Shown here piece by piece: positions 17,459 to 26,720 of a stretch of DNA of 64,000 nucleotides. Numbering within the stretch: the stretch's first letter is position 1; each line of letters starts with the position of its first letter. The notes beneath the pieces were generated by a model. The model was given only the letters and a program-made list of their open reading frames with translations, was not told the DNA's origin and made no database searches. The DNA comes from Bacteroides fluxus YIT 12057. Its GTDB lineage: Bacteria > Bacteroidota > Bacteroidia > Bacteroidales > Bacteroidaceae. Position numbers and translations under genes: made by a program. The stretch lies in assembly GCF_000195635.1 (NCBI RefSeq), contig NZ_GL882689.1:248001-312000 (forward strand), in the 5' to 3' direction.

Positions 17459-18435
17459 AACGCACGATTGCTATTGTAGCCGGAGGGGATACCTCCGAAT
17501 TCCATGTTTCCCTGCGCAGTGCCCAGGGGATTTACTCCTTTATCGACAAGGAGAAATATACATTGTATATTGTTGAGATGCATGGGCTGGACTGGCACGT
17601 CCAATTGCCCGGCGGTACGAAAGCACCGGTGGACCGCAATGATTTCAGTTTCCGGTTGGACGGCGAGAAGATCGTCTTTGATTTCGCATATATCACTATT
17701 CACGGTACTCCGGGTGAAGACGGGCGCTTGCAGGGGTATTTCGATATGCTGCATATCCCGTATTCCTGTTGCGGTGTTCTGGCTGCCTCCCTTACATACG
17801 ATAAGTTCGCCTGCAACCAATATCTCAAAGCATTCGGTGTGCGTATTGCCGAGTCGTTGATGCTGCGTCAGGGGCAGTCTGTCTCCAACAGGGATGTATT
17901 GGAAAAAATAGGTTTGCCCTGCTTCATCAAGCCCAGTCTGGGAGGTTCCAGTTTCGGCGTGACCAAGGTGAAGACCGAAGAACAGATACAGCCTGCCATA
18001 GCCAAGGCGTTTGAAGAAGCGCAGGAAGTAGTGGTGGAAGCCTTTATGGATGGGACGGAAATAACCTGCGGATGTTATAAAACAAAGGACAAAGCTGTCG
18101 TGTTCCCTATTACAGAAGTCGTGACCCACAATGAATACTTTGACTACAAGGCTAAGTATAACGGCGAGTCCGACGAGATTACTCCTGCCCGTATCTCAGA
18201 CGACCTGACCCGGCGGGTGCAGGCGTTGACTTCTGCCATTTATGACATATTGGGGGCTTCGGGAATCATTCGTGTGGACTATATCATCACGGCCGGTGAT
18301 AAGATTAACCTGCTGGAAGTGAATACTACTCCAGGTATGACTGCCACCAGTTTTATCCCCCAACAGGTACGTGCGGCAGGGCTTGATATCAAAGATGTAA
18401 TGACCGATATTATAGAAAATAAGTTTAGTGACTAA
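17455..18435 (+). CDS. ddl: D-alanine--D-alanine ligase
   Basis: The enzyme joins two D-alanines with ATP for peptidoglycan precursors in the cytoplasm. At 326 residues it has a normal length. Visible segments are the N-terminal AGGDTSEFHVSL (usually GGxSxE), HGTPGEDGRLQGYFD near residue 82, the ATP-grasp part KPSLGGSSFGVTKV and the metal-binding end LLEVNTTPGMT. Translation is coupled to the RluA-type gene by the ATGA overlap. An acyltransferase gene follows after five bases. Confidence 0.95.
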   Translation: MKRTIAIVAGGDTSEFHVSLRSAQGIYSFIDKEKYTLYIVEMHGLDWHVQLPGGTKAPVDRNDFSFRLDGEKIVFDFAYITIHGTPGEDGRLQGYFDMLHIPYSCCGVLAASLTYDKFACNQYLKAFGVRIAESLMLRQGQSVSNRDVLEKIGLPCFIKPSLGGSSFGVTKVKTEEQIQPAIAKAFEEAQEVVVEAFMDGTEITCGCYKTKDKAVVFPITEVVTHNEYFDYKAKYNGESDEITPARISDDLTRRVQALTSAIYDILGASGIIRVDYIITAGDKINLLEVNTTPGMTATSFIPQQVRAAGLDIKDVMTDIIENKFSD

Positions 18436-18440
18436 TCCTT

Positions 18441-19595
18441 ATGAACGTGAACGTGGAATTTGATGAAATCCGTCCTTATCATGACGAGGAACTTCCTCAA
18501 ATCTATGAGGAACTGATTGCCGACCCGGCGTTTCGCCAAGTGGTTGCTGCGGTGATTCCCGGGGTGCCTTTTGATATGATTGCCCGGAAAATGCGTGCTT
18601 GCAAAAGCAAGCTGGAGTTTCAGCAAGCCTTCTGCTACGATCTCCTGTGGAAAATAGCGAAGGATGCAGCCAATGGGTTGTCGTTGGATCATACTGCCTT
18701 GAAAGACAAGAAGGCGGCTTATACTTATATTTCCAATCACCGTGACATTATACTCGATTCCGGTTTCTTGTCTATCTTGTTGATAGATCAGGGGATGGAT
18801 ACGGTAGAGATTGCCATCGGTGATAATCTGCTGATCTATCCTTGGATCAAGAAACTGGTACGTGTCAATAAATCGTTCATTGTGCAGCGCGGACTGCCCA
18901 TGCGCCAGATGCTTGAATCTTCTGCACGTATGTCGCGTTATATGCATTATACGATTGCACAAAAGAAACAGTCCATCTGGATAGCCCAGCGCGAGGGGCG
19001 TGCCAAGGATTCCAACGACCTTACGCAGGACAGCATCTTGAAGATGCTTGCCATCGGTGGCGAGGGAGATATCGTTGACCGTCTGATGGAGATGAATATT
19101 GCTCCGTTGGCCATTTCGTACGAATATGACCCTTGCGATTTTCTGAAGGCGTGGGAGTTCCAGTTGAAGCGTGATATGCCCGACTATAAGAAAACAACCG
19201 CTGATGACTTGAGAAGTATGCAGATCGGCTTGTTCGGTTTCAAGGGATCGGTGCATTTTCAGACGGGTGCCTGCATCAATGATGAGTTGGAACGGATGGA
19301 CCGTTCGTTGCCTAAACCGGAACTTTTCAGCCGTATATCGGCCATGATAGACCGGCGCATCCACTCTAATTACCGGATTTATCCGAATAATTATGTGGCA
19401 TGTGATCTTCTGGAAGGAAATGAAAACTTCTCCTGTCACTATACGGCTGATGACAAGCAACGTTTCCTGGCCTACCTTGAACAGCAGTTGGCGCGTATCG
19501 AGATTCCCGATAAGGATATGGACTTCCTGCGTGAGAAGATACTGTTGATGTATGCCAATCCTTTGAAGAATTACCTGGCGGCAACAAATTCCTGA
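18441..19595 (+). CDS. PlsC-like acyltransferase
   Basis: The 384-residue protein carries YISNHRDIILDSGFL near residue 95, a variant of the NHxxxxD acyltransferase block of PlsC-type 1-acylglycerol-3-phosphate acyltransferases, and a second block with FIVQRGLPMRQ. Its large C-terminal half (beyond residue 230) is longer than standard PlsC. It likely moves an acyl chain onto a lipid in the inner membrane, but the exact acceptor is uncertain. It is the last of the rluA-ddl-acyltransferase run. Confidence 0.72.
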   Translation: MNVNVEFDEIRPYHDEELPQIYEELIADPAFRQVVAAVIPGVPFDMIARKMRACKSKLEFQQAFCYDLLWKIAKDAANGLSLDHTALKDKKAAYTYISNHRDIILDSGFLSILLIDQGMDTVEIAIGDNLLIYPWIKKLVRVNKSFIVQRGLPMRQMLESSARMSRYMHYTIAQKKQSIWIAQREGRAKDSNDLTQDSILKMLAIGGEGDIVDRLMEMNIAPLAISYEYDPCDFLKAWEFQLKRDMPDYKKTTADDLRSMQIGLFGFKGSVHFQTGACINDELERMDRSLPKPELFSRISAMIDRRIHSNYRIYPNNYVACDLLEGNENFSCHYTADDKQRFLAYLEQQLARIEIPDKDMDFLREKILLMYANPLKNYLAATNS

Positions 19596-19625
19596 AAGGT
19601 ATCAGGACTAAATTATGATAAGAGA

Positions 19626-20300
19626 ATGACTGAAGGTAAGTATTATCGGTGGCTTTTGCCTTTGTTTGCCTGTCTGTTGGCGGCTTGTGGTGATGACGAG
19701 TATCATTATCCGTCCGTGAAGCTGGAATTTCTCACTGCTCATGCAGGGGCGGATGGTAGTTTGCAGTCCGTCCTGACCGATGAGGGGAAAACCTACAGGG
19801 TGGTTGAAGATGCGACGAACTCAGTTATAGATGCAAATTCCTCAGTCCGCATAGTCGGTAATTACGGTCCGGCAACTGCATCCGACGGTATTTCCGGAGT
19901 AAAGTTGTATGCGGCGATGCGTACGGTCTCTCCTGTGCCACAGCCTGCCGGAGAATTTGAGGGAGGCGTCAAGACGGATCCTGCCGATGTGTTGAGTATC
20001 TGGATGGGGCTTGATTACTTGAATATTACCTTGAACATCAAGGCGCAGGGTGGCAGGCACACCTTTCATTTCATTGAAGACAAGGTGGCTTCAGATGTAG
20101 AGGCCGGGCATAAAGAGGTGTATTTGACTCTTTACCATGATGCCGCCCACGATACGGGCTATACGCAACGTGCCTACTTGTCCGTGCCTTTGCGGCAGTA
20201 TGCGGCGGAAGGCGTGGAGAAAGTGACGGTTCATTTCAGCCTGCATACTTACTCGGGTGAAATGAAAACTTATGATTTTGATTACGTTCCTCTATATTAA
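19626..20300 (+). CDS. NigD-like lipoprotein
   Basis: The 224-residue protein has a lipoprotein signal (LFACLLAAC, cysteine near residue 21), so it is anchored in a membrane and probably on the outer membrane. The central and C-terminal parts (LDYLNITLNIKAQGG, YLTLYHDAAHD, RAYLSVPL) match NigD-like proteins, a family common in Bacteroides and without a known biochemical activity. A rhodanese lipoprotein gene begins at the base right after its stop codon. Confidence 0.8.
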   Translation: MTEGKYYRWLLPLFACLLAACGDDEYHYPSVKLEFLTAHAGADGSLQSVLTDEGKTYRVVEDATNSVIDANSSVRIVGNYGPATASDGISGVKLYAAMRTVSPVPQPAGEFEGGVKTDPADVLSIWMGLDYLNITLNIKAQGGRHTFHFIEDKVASDVEAGHKEVYLTLYHDAAHDTGYTQRAYLSVPLRQYAAEGVEKVTVHFSLHTYSGEMKTYDFDYVPLY

Positions 20301-20699
20301 ATGAAATACCGTATGAAAGTATTGTTTGCAGGCATTTGTCTTTTATTCTCCACCTTGTTCTCTTGCCAGCATAAAGGGGGAGATTTCGAGTCTGTCCCTG
20401 TAGAAAAGTTTGCCGTGTTGATAGCCGATCCGGAAATACAATGTCTGGATGTGCGTACTGTTGCCGAGTATTCGGAGGGGCATATTCCTGGCAGTGTCAA
20501 TATTAATGTACTGGATAAGGAATTTGCGTCGGTGGCCGATTCCATCTTACAGAAAGATAAACCTGTCGCCGTTTATTGCCGTAGCGGTAAACGCAGTAAA
20601 AAAGCCGCTGTCATTCTGAGCGGGAAGGGATTCAAGGTATATGATCTTGACAGAGGTTTGGCCGGTTGGCAGGAAGCGGGAAAAGAAACGGAAAAATGA
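20301..20699 (+). CDS. Rhodanese-domain lipoprotein
   Basis: The 132-residue protein has a lipobox (FSTLFSC, Cys22) and a single rhodanese domain. The active cysteine is C93 in VYCRSGKRS and LDVRTVAEYSEGHIPGSVNI is the conserved front part. Rhodaneses carry sulfur as a persulfide; a membrane-anchored version faces the periplasm or surface and its partner is unknown. The ATG abuts the stop of the NigD-like gene, so the two are likely co-translated. A second ATG four codons on is also possible. Confidence 0.88.
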   Translation: MKYRMKVLFAGICLLFSTLFSCQHKGGDFESVPVEKFAVLIADPEIQCLDVRTVAEYSEGHIPGSVNINVLDKEFASVADSILQKDKPVAVYCRSGKRSKKAAVILSGKGFKVYDLDRGLAGWQEAGKETEK

Positions 20700-20822
20700 T
20701 GGGACTTATGATTTGAGGAGGTACGGCTTGCGGTTGATATTATCCATGGAATTGCCAAGACCTATCACCGGACCGGCTGTTTACAATACAGATTTCAACC
20801 GTAAACCGTACATCCATCCTTA

Positions 20823-21776
20823 TTATAGTCCTTCAATCAGTCTTTTCAATACCACTGTCGCTGATATTTCACGGTTGGCGGCTTCCGGGATAACGATGGA
20901 CTGCGGACTCTCGATGACATCATCCGTCACGATCATGTTGCGGCGTACGGGCAAGCAATGCATGAAGTAGGCATTGTTGGTAACAGCCATCTGGCGTTCA
21001 CTGACGGTCCATTCGCGGTCCTTGCTTAAAATCTGGCCATAGTTGTCGCCCGCATAGGCAGCCCAGTTCTTGGCATATACAAAATCTGCACCTTCAAAAG
21101 CTTTCATCTGATCGTATTCCACACGGGCATTGCCTACGAATTTGGGATCGAGTTCATAACCTTCGGGATGCGTAATGACGAATTCATAATCCGTAGCATT
21201 CATCCACTCGGCAAAAGAGTTGGGGACAGCTTGTGGCAACGGGCGCGGATGCGGAGCCCAGGTCATCACTACTTTAGGGCGTGCGGCCTTTTTGTATTCT
21301 TCGATGGTGATGAGGTCGGCAAAACTTTGCAGAGGATGGCGTGTGGCAGCCTCCATCGAGAATACCGGGCGGCCTGAGTGTTGGATGAACTGGTTCAGTA
21401 TCACTTCATTATAATCATATTCCTTGTTCTCGAAGCGGGCAAAGGAGCGCACACCGATAATGTCGCAATAGCAGCCCATCACAGGAATCGCTTCCAGCAG
21501 ATGTTCGGGTTTGTCACCGTCCATGATGACACCGCGTTCGGTTTCCAGCTTCCAGGCTCCCTGGTTGATGTCCAGTACAATCACGTTCATGCCCAGGTTC
21601 AAGGCGGCTTTTTGGGTACTGAGGCGGGTACGCAGGCTGGAGTTGAAGAAAATCATCATCAACGTTTTGTTACGTCCCAGTTCCACATATTTGAAACGGT
21701 CTTTCTTGATCTCGAATGCTTCATCCAGTGCGGACTTCAGGTTACCGATGTCCTGCACGCAAGTAAATTTCTTCAT
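20823..21776 (-). CDS. argF': N-succinylornithine carbamoyltransferase (SOTCase type)
   Basis: The protein of 317 residues is a transcarbamylase of the acylornithine branch: FFNSSLRTRLSTQ (43-55) is the carbamoyl-phosphate site. Counting from the ATG at MKKFTCVQDIG puts proline at position 90 in GDKPEHLLEA. In the Bacteroides fragilis enzyme Pro90 is the residue that marks use of N-succinylornithine, where acetylornithine enzymes have glutamate. It should make N-succinylcitrulline for arginine synthesis. The longer frame with 16 extra residues lacks support. proA lies upstream on the same strand, with the porin gene between them on the other strand. Confidence 0.9.
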   Translation of the reverse strand: MKKFTCVQDIGNLKSALDEAFEIKKDRFKYVELGRNKTLMMIFFNSSLRTRLSTQKAALNLGMNVIVLDINQGAWKLETERGVIMDGDKPEHLLEAIPVMGCYCDIIGVRSFARFENKEYDYNEVILNQFIQHSGRPVFSMEAATRHPLQSFADLITIEEYKKAARPKVVMTWAPHPRPLPQAVPNSFAEWMNATDYEFVITHPEGYELDPKFVGNARVEYDQMKAFEGADFVYAKNWAAYAGDNYGQILSKDREWTVSERQMAVTNNAYFMHCLPVRRNMIVTDDVIESPQSIVIPEAANREISATVVLKRLIEGL

Positions 21777-21923
21777 GTTCACTGTTCTTTTAGTGTATCT
21801 ATATCCACGGCAAAGATAATGCAAGTTGGGAGCAGCATAAAATGAGCTGTTTCATTTTTATGCCGAGATGCAGCTTATCTTGTCTTTGGCAAAGATAAAG
21901 ATTAAATGTGAATTACAAATAAA

Positions 21924-21955
21924 TTTGCAACTGCTTTCAGTTTGCACTATCTTTG
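21924..21955 (+). promoter_or_regulatory. Promoter of the porin gene
   Basis: TTTG (21924-21927), a 20-base spacer and TATCTTTG (21948-21955) give one of the best full matches to the Bacteroides promoter pattern in the window, 26 bases before the ATG. Confidence 0.7.
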
Positions 21956-21981
21956 TCCGATAAATCTAATACGCGTAAATA

Positions 21982-23163
21982 ATGAAAAAGACGATTTTAT
22001 TTGCCTGTCTGTTGGCGGGAGGAGTGATGGCTGCTGTAGCACAAGAACCTTTAATACGTCCCGCAGAAGGCAAAACCCTGCTGGAACGTGTCACGAAAGA
22101 GGGCAAATCCATTGCTTCCAGCAGTATGAACCTCCAGTTCTATACTTCGGCGGCAGCCTACCTTACCGACGGGAAGCTGGATGAGGCGGCTTTCAAGATC
22201 AATGCCGTACGTCTGGAGATATTGGGCTCTTTCGGCAAAGATTTCTCTTACCATTTCCGTCAGTCTTTCAATAAATACAGTAATCCGCATGTGCTTGATA
22301 AACTGTCATCTTCCGTGGAATGTGCGCTTGTCAACTGGAAAATGAACAGGCGTTTCAAACTGACTGTGGGTAAGCAGGCACTTCAGTTGGGCGGCTATGA
22401 ATATTGGGTGAACTCCATCAAGGTGCGTGAATTCAGTGATTTCAATAATAACATAGCTTGTTATCAGGCAGGGGTGAATGGGGCTGTCAGCTTGTCGCCG
22501 ACCCAGCAGTTGAACTTCCAGGTCGTGAATAACCGCGGCGGTGATGAGGATGAGACTTTTCTGTACGGCCGTCCGGAAGAGGTGGGCAAGGTTCGTGTAC
22601 CTATGCTCTCCACTGCCAATTGGGACGGCTATTTCTTTGACCGTGGGCTGAATCTCCGCTATTCGGTATCGTGGGGGCAGTTGGCGGATAAGCGGAACAT
22701 CCTCTATCTCACAGCCGGTAATGTTTGGGAGAAAGGCCCGGTGTTGGCTTATGTGGATTTCATGTATTCCCGTGAAGGGCTGGACAGTAAAGGGCTGGTC
22801 AGTGAGCTTTCCGCCAGCCGTCCGGAAGGTGGTGTTACGGCTCAGCACGTCTCTTATTTCGCTACGATAGCCAATTTTGACTATCGCGTTCATAGGCATT
22901 GGAACCTGTATGTCAAGGGTGCGTACGAAACGGGAAGTGTTTACAAGGCAAACGGCTTTTATGAGAAAGGCCTTTACCGCCGCACCTGGAATGTGCAGGC
23001 ATGTGCTGAATATTTTCCTATGGAGAACAGTGAGCTGCTTATCTTCCTTCATCTCCTGTATAAGAACCATGGCCTGACGCAACGTGCAAAGGCGTTGGGA
23101 GCAGATGACTACAGTTCCCAACGCATTTCGTTGGGACTGGTTTATACGATACCGGTATTTTAG
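21982..23163 (+). CDS. OprO/OprP-like outer membrane porin
   Basis: The 393-residue protein has a signal peptide (cleavage near VAAVAQ) and an amphipathic beta-strand pattern throughout. It ends in aromatic VYTIPVF, a normal signal for outer membrane insertion. Features such as [22 protein letters not shown] and [16 protein letters not shown] fit the phosphate-selective porin O/P type. The transported solute is not known. It has its own promoter and its stop codon overlaps that of the convergent proA. Confidence 0.8.
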   Translation: MKKTILFACLLAGGVMAAVAQEPLIRPAEGKTLLERVTKEGKSIASSSMNLQFYTSAAAYLTDGKLDEAAFKINAVRLEILGSFGKDFSYHFRQSFNKYSNPHVLDKLSSSVECALVNWKMNRRFKLTVGKQALQLGGYEYWVNSIKVREFSDFNNNIACYQAGVNGAVSLSPTQQLNFQVVNNRGGDEDETFLYGRPEEVGKVRVPMLSTANWDGYFFDRGLNLRYSVSWGQLADKRNILYLTAGNVWEKGPVLAYVDFMYSREGLDSKGLVSELSASRPEGGVTAQHVSYFATIANFDYRVHRHWNLYVKGAYETGSVYKANGFYEKGLYRRTWNVQACAEYFPMENSELLIFLHLLYKNHGLTQRAKALGADDYSSQRISLGLVYTIPVF

Positions 23164-24407
23164 TCTCTCGTTTGTCCGTTTCCCTCGATAATCCACTTGT
23201 ACGTGGTGATTTCTTCCAGTGCCATCGGACCGCGTGCGTGTAATTTTTGGGTGCTGATGCCTATCTCGGCACCTAGTCCGAACTGGGCGCCGTCAGTGAA
23301 TGAAGTCGGTGCATTGACATAGACGCATGCGGCATCCACTTCACGGCAGAACAGTTCGCCGCGTGCATGGTCTTCCGTAATGATGCATTCGCTATGCTTG
23401 GAGCTGTATTTCCGGATGTGTGCCATCGCTTCTTGCATGGACGTCACTGTCTTGACAGCCATCTTGTAGTCCAAGAATTCTTTACCGTAGCATTCTTCAG
23501 TGGCAGGTTGCAATAATCCGGCGGGATATTTGCCTTGCAGGGCCATATAGGCCGGACGGTCGGCATAGATTACCACATTATTCTGATGTAACGGTTGGCA
23601 CAGGCCGGGCAGATCGGCCAGGCGGCCAAGATCGATGATGAGGCAATCCAGCGCATTGCAGACACTGACACGGCGCGTCTTGGCATTGTTGATGATGGCA
23701 GCTCCCATCGTTGCGTCGCCATAGTGGTCGAAGAAAGCATGGCATACGCCGGCTCCTGTCTCGATGACCGGAATGGTGGCGTTCCGGCGTACGAAGTTGA
23801 TCAGCCCGCTACTGCCGCGCGGTATTATCAGGTCCACATAGCCGTTGGCGTGCAGCAGCTCGGCTGTCGCCTCACGGTCTGCAGGAAGCAGTTCTACGAT
23901 GTGGGTGTCTATATTGAAATGTTCCAGCACTCCATGTATGATACTGACGATGGCACGGTTGGAATAGTCTGCATCGCTTCCACCTTTCAGAATGCAGGCG
24001 TTGCCGCTTTTGAGGCAGAGTGAGAATACATCAAAACTGACGTTGGGACGGGCTTCGTAGATGATGCCGATTACTCCGAAAGGCACGCTGACTCTCTTTA
24101 TCTTCAGTCCGTTGGGGAGTATATTCTGTTTCAGAATCCGTCCCAAGGGTGAGGGGAGGGAGGCTACGTTGCGGATATCTGCGGCAATGTCTCGCAAGCG
24201 GGCTTCTGTCAGTTTCAGACGGTCATATTTCGGGTCGGCAGGATTCATGCGTTCCAGGTCTTTCCGGTTTTCGTCCAGGATAAAGGCCGTGTGCTGTATG
24301 GCTGCATCCGCGATAGCCAGTAATATATGGTTGATTTCTTTGTCGCTCAGGGCCAGTAGCTTGCGGCTTGCATTCTGTACGGCAGCAAAAGTCTCATGTA
24401 AGTTCAT
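23160..24407 (-). CDS. proA: Glutamate-5-semialdehyde dehydrogenase
   Basis: The enzyme reduces glutamyl-5-phosphate with NADPH in proline synthesis. The 415-residue length is standard. The catalytic cysteine region is seen as [13 protein letters not shown], and [17 protein letters not shown] and [15 protein letters not shown] are characteristic segments. It follows proB by 71 bases on the same strand, forming proB-proA. The stop codon shares bases with that of the convergent porin gene. Confidence 0.97.
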   Translation of the reverse strand: MNLHETFAAVQNASRKLLALSDKEINHILLAIADAAIQHTAFILDENRKDLERMNPADPKYDRLKLTEARLRDIAADIRNVASLPSPLGRILKQNILPNGLKIKRVSVPFGVIGIIYEARPNVSFDVFSLCLKSGNACILKGGSDADYSNRAIVSIIHGVLEHFNIDTHIVELLPADREATAELLHANGYVDLIIPRGSSGLINFVRRNATIPVIETGAGVCHAFFDHYGDATMGAAIINNAKTRRVSVCNALDCLIIDLGRLADLPGLCQPLHQNNVVIYADRPAYMALQGKYPAGLLQPATEECYGKEFLDYKMAVKTVTSMQEAMAHIRKYSSKHSECIITEDHARGELFCREVDAACVYVNAPTSFTDGAQFGLGAEIGISTQKLHARGPMALEEITTYKWIIEGNGQTRD

Positions 24408-24478
24408 TTCTTTATTTCAGATAAGCGATGGTTCTGTGTACAAAGTACAACTGATAATGTTTGTTTATTGGGATCTTT

Positions 24479-25558
24479 TTATTCTATGTATAAATAGTCA
24501 TAGTGTACCACCGGTCTTTTGCCGTGTTTTCCCATTGCCTCACGCGCCTGTCCGGAATTGCAGTCCGCTTTTCCTATCCCGACGGGATTGCCTTCGGAGT
24601 CGACGATTCGCACGATATCGTCCTTTTCAAACTCACCCACTACGGCTGTGATGCCTATCGGGAGAATGCTGGCGGCTTTGTCGGAGGACAGTATTTGCGT
24701 GGCACAGTCATTGATGTGGAGTTCCCCCTTGGCAAACCCCTCGCTGTGTGCAATCCATTTTTTTACGCTTGACACCGGTTCTGATGAGGGGATGAAGCGG
24801 GTGTAGGGGACGTCTTCATTCTTGATTATATCAACGAGGATATTGTCCCGTTTACCATTGGCTATGATGACGGTGATACCTTCGTCGGCAACTTTGCGGG
24901 CAATGCTTGTCTTGGTCAGCATCCCTCCTCTTCCGAAACTTGACTTGGTCGTCTGGATGTAGGAGGACAGGTCTCTGCCTTGTCCTATCTCCCGGATTAC
25001 TTGTGAAGAAGGGTCGGCAGGAGGCCCGTTGTAGATTCCGTCTATATTGCTCAGGATAATCAGTGCCTGGGCATCCATCATGGAAGCTATCAGCCCTGAA
25101 AGCTCATCATTGTCCGTAAACATCAGTTCACTTACTGAGATTGTGTCATTCTCATTGACAATGGGGATAACCCCGTTTTCCAGCATGACGGTCATGCAGT
25201 TTTTCTGGTTGAGGTAATGGCGGCGGGTACTGAAGTTTTCTTTCATCGTGAGCACTTGCCCTACGGGGATGCCGTGCTCTCGGAACAATTCGTAATACCG
25301 GTTGATAAGTTTTGCCTGTCCCACGGCAGAAAACAGCTGGCGCTGATCTACGCTGTCCAGCTTTTTGCCGGGATGTATCTCGCTTCTCCCCGAAGCTACG
25401 GCTCCGGAGGAGACGAGTATGATTTCTATGCCTGCTTTATGCAGTTCAGCTATCTGATCTACAAGTGCAGACATGCGCGTGACGTCCAATGTTCCGTCAC
25501 GGCGTGTCAAGACATTGCTGCCTATCTTGACAGCGACTCTTGTAAATAGTTGTTTCAT
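24479..25558 (-). CDS. proB: Glutamate 5-kinase
   Basis: The first committed enzyme of proline synthesis phosphorylates glutamate with ATP. The 359-residue protein has the amino acid kinase domain (VKIGSNVLTRRDGTLD, SSGAVASGR, NENDTISVSE, FGRGGMLTK) and a C-terminal PUA domain from about residue 270. The full-length type with PUA is usual in bacteria and feedback inhibition by proline is typical of it. It is upstream of proA in the same direction. Confidence 0.97.
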   Translation of the reverse strand: MKQLFTRVAVKIGSNVLTRRDGTLDVTRMSALVDQIAELHKAGIEIILVSSGAVASGRSEIHPGKKLDSVDQRQLFSAVGQAKLINRYYELFREHGIPVGQVLTMKENFSTRRHYLNQKNCMTVMLENGVIPIVNENDTISVSELMFTDNDELSGLIASMMDAQALIILSNIDGIYNGPPADPSSQVIREIGQGRDLSSYIQTTKSSFGRGGMLTKTSIARKVADEGITVIIANGKRDNILVDIIKNEDVPYTRFIPSSEPVSSVKKWIAHSEGFAKGELHINDCATQILSSDKAASILPIGITAVVGEFEKDDIVRIVDSEGNPVGIGKADCNSGQAREAMGKHGKRPVVHYDYLYIE

Positions 25559-25584
25559 ATTTGTGATAGGCCTTCAGGCTGTTT

Positions 25585-25824
25585 TTAATCTCCATCTTTG
25601 TTTTTTTCGCGTTCGCGGACCACCTCCATCGCAGCTTCATAATCTTCTTCTCTGACGAGAACGGCAATGTCAATTGCGGTGGGGGGCAATACAATATTTA
25701 CCAATAGGCTGTCTTTGGTCATGGAGTCGATGTTGTTGCTCGCAAGTTGGGTTTTTACCAGTTCGGCTTCCCACGGTGCCCCTTTGAATACTTCAACGAG
25801 TTTACTTTTGTCTTCTGCTTTCAT
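25585..25824 (-). CDS. DUF2007 family small protein
   Basis: The 79-residue protein resembles the DUF2007 (putative signal transducing) family, a small ferredoxin-like fold. Typical parts are VEVFKGAPWEAELVKTQLASN at the front and the end VLVREEDYEAAMEVV. It has no membrane segment. Nothing is known of its role. It lies 26 bases upstream of proB on the same strand and may be in one transcript with it. Confidence 0.75.
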   Translation of the reverse strand: MKAEDKSKLVEVFKGAPWEAELVKTQLASNNIDSMTKDSLLVNIVLPPTAIDIAVLVREEDYEAAMEVVREREKNKDGD

Positions 25825-26238
25825 AATGGTATGAATTTAGAGGTTTTGTCTGACAAATATAGCGTTAAGTTTTGAAATGGCTGTTATACTTATCAATATT
25901 TATCGGATAATATTTCTATTCTGTTTTCAGAAAAAGCGCATCTGCGCTTCTGGTCTCTTCTATGTATTAACAATTGTAAAGGTAAAGAAGTTTTCGCTTT
26001 TCCGCTTTTTATTTGGATAAATTCAGCGGGAATGGAAGGTAGATTCTCGCAAAAATGATGGATTGTCGGAGAATGTAAAAGATAAGCTTGAGTGAGGATG
26101 TGCGTGTCTTTACTTACTGACATAGATATCCCGTGTCCTGCGAGTTAATGGAAAAGTTCTGGGAAACAGCTAGAAAAACTTTTTAGTACTGGCTCTAAAG
26201 TCTGTAGGAGTTAAGAGAAATCTCTGTTCGCGCACTGT

Positions 26239-26301
26239 GAATACATATCCGCAGCCTTAGAACATATATCCGCACGTTGCGAATACATATCCGCAAGCTT
26301 A
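26239..26301. repeat. 21-bp tandem array, three units
   Basis: Three units begin at 26239, 26260 and 26281, exactly 21 bases apart. They share the core GAA-T/C-A-C/T-ATATCCGCA, followed by a variable tail (GCCTTA, CGTTGC, AGCTTA). A degenerate fourth unit starts at 26302 with GAATAAAGTATC. Confidence 0.8.
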
Positions 26302-26461
26302 GAATAAAGTATCAGACCTTCCCTGCAATCGGGGCGGATTGAGTCGCTGATCCGGTGAAAAGGCTGTATCGGTAAAATGTGCCAGGAGAGGTGTTTCAGA
26401 ACTCAAATTTTGAAACGATGAACTTATGATTTGAGCATATATTAAAAGGCTAAAGAAAGGC

Positions 26462-26611
26462 AGGTGTCTCAAAATAAAGATTTAGAACACAACTAACACG
26501 AATTACACAACCCCTGCTTTTTAATGACTCCTGATAGTCAGCGATTATCAGATTCGCTTTTTTTTGCGTAATTTGTGTAATTTGCGTTCTTTTATCAGTT
26601 TTGACACACCT
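26462..26611. repeat. 150-bp palindromic dispersed element, copy 1
   Basis: It starts AGGTGTCTCAAAAT and ends TTTTGACACACCT, so the ends are inverted repeats. Further in, CGAATTACACAA pairs with TTGTGTAATTTG. The centre CTGATAGTCAGCGATTATCAG is a smaller hairpin. A near-identical copy lies 29.6 kb away upstream of the GH28 gene. No coding capacity is visible, so a MITE-like or REP-like origin is likely. Confidence 0.8.
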
Positions 26612-26720
26612 CCCTTTTAAGTGTTATAGTTATAATCTGTAACTTTGGAGAGTGGCCATTTTAGTTTTGACATACTCTCTTTGGGCGATTCCGGTGATAT
26701 CCGCAATTCCGGTCGCAGGC

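Larger units (their letters stand above)
25825..26720. other. Long non-coding, repeat-rich gap before murI
   Basis: I see no credible gene in these roughly 900 bases. The gap holds a 21-bp tandem array (26239-26301) and one copy of a 150-bp palindromic element (26462-26611). There is also a small 7-bp hairpin CTCAAAT/ATTTGAG (26402-26435) and AT-rich sequence near the DUF2007 gene. A 76-residue open frame at 25893-26123 has no family resemblance. Confidence 0.6.

Noticed and set aside
18432..19460. A 342-residue open frame antisense to the acyltransferase
   Set aside because: Shadow frame; the plus strand fits the operon and has a PlsC-like motif.
25893..26123. A 76-residue open frame on the minus strand in the long gap
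   Set aside because: No family resemblance, no clear ribosome binding site, and it lies in AT-rich non-coding sequence next to repeats.
26239..26301. Short CRISPR-like array
   Set aside because: Units are contiguous with 21-bp period and have no unique spacers; no cas genes are nearby. The same holds for the 22-bp array at 48430-48517.
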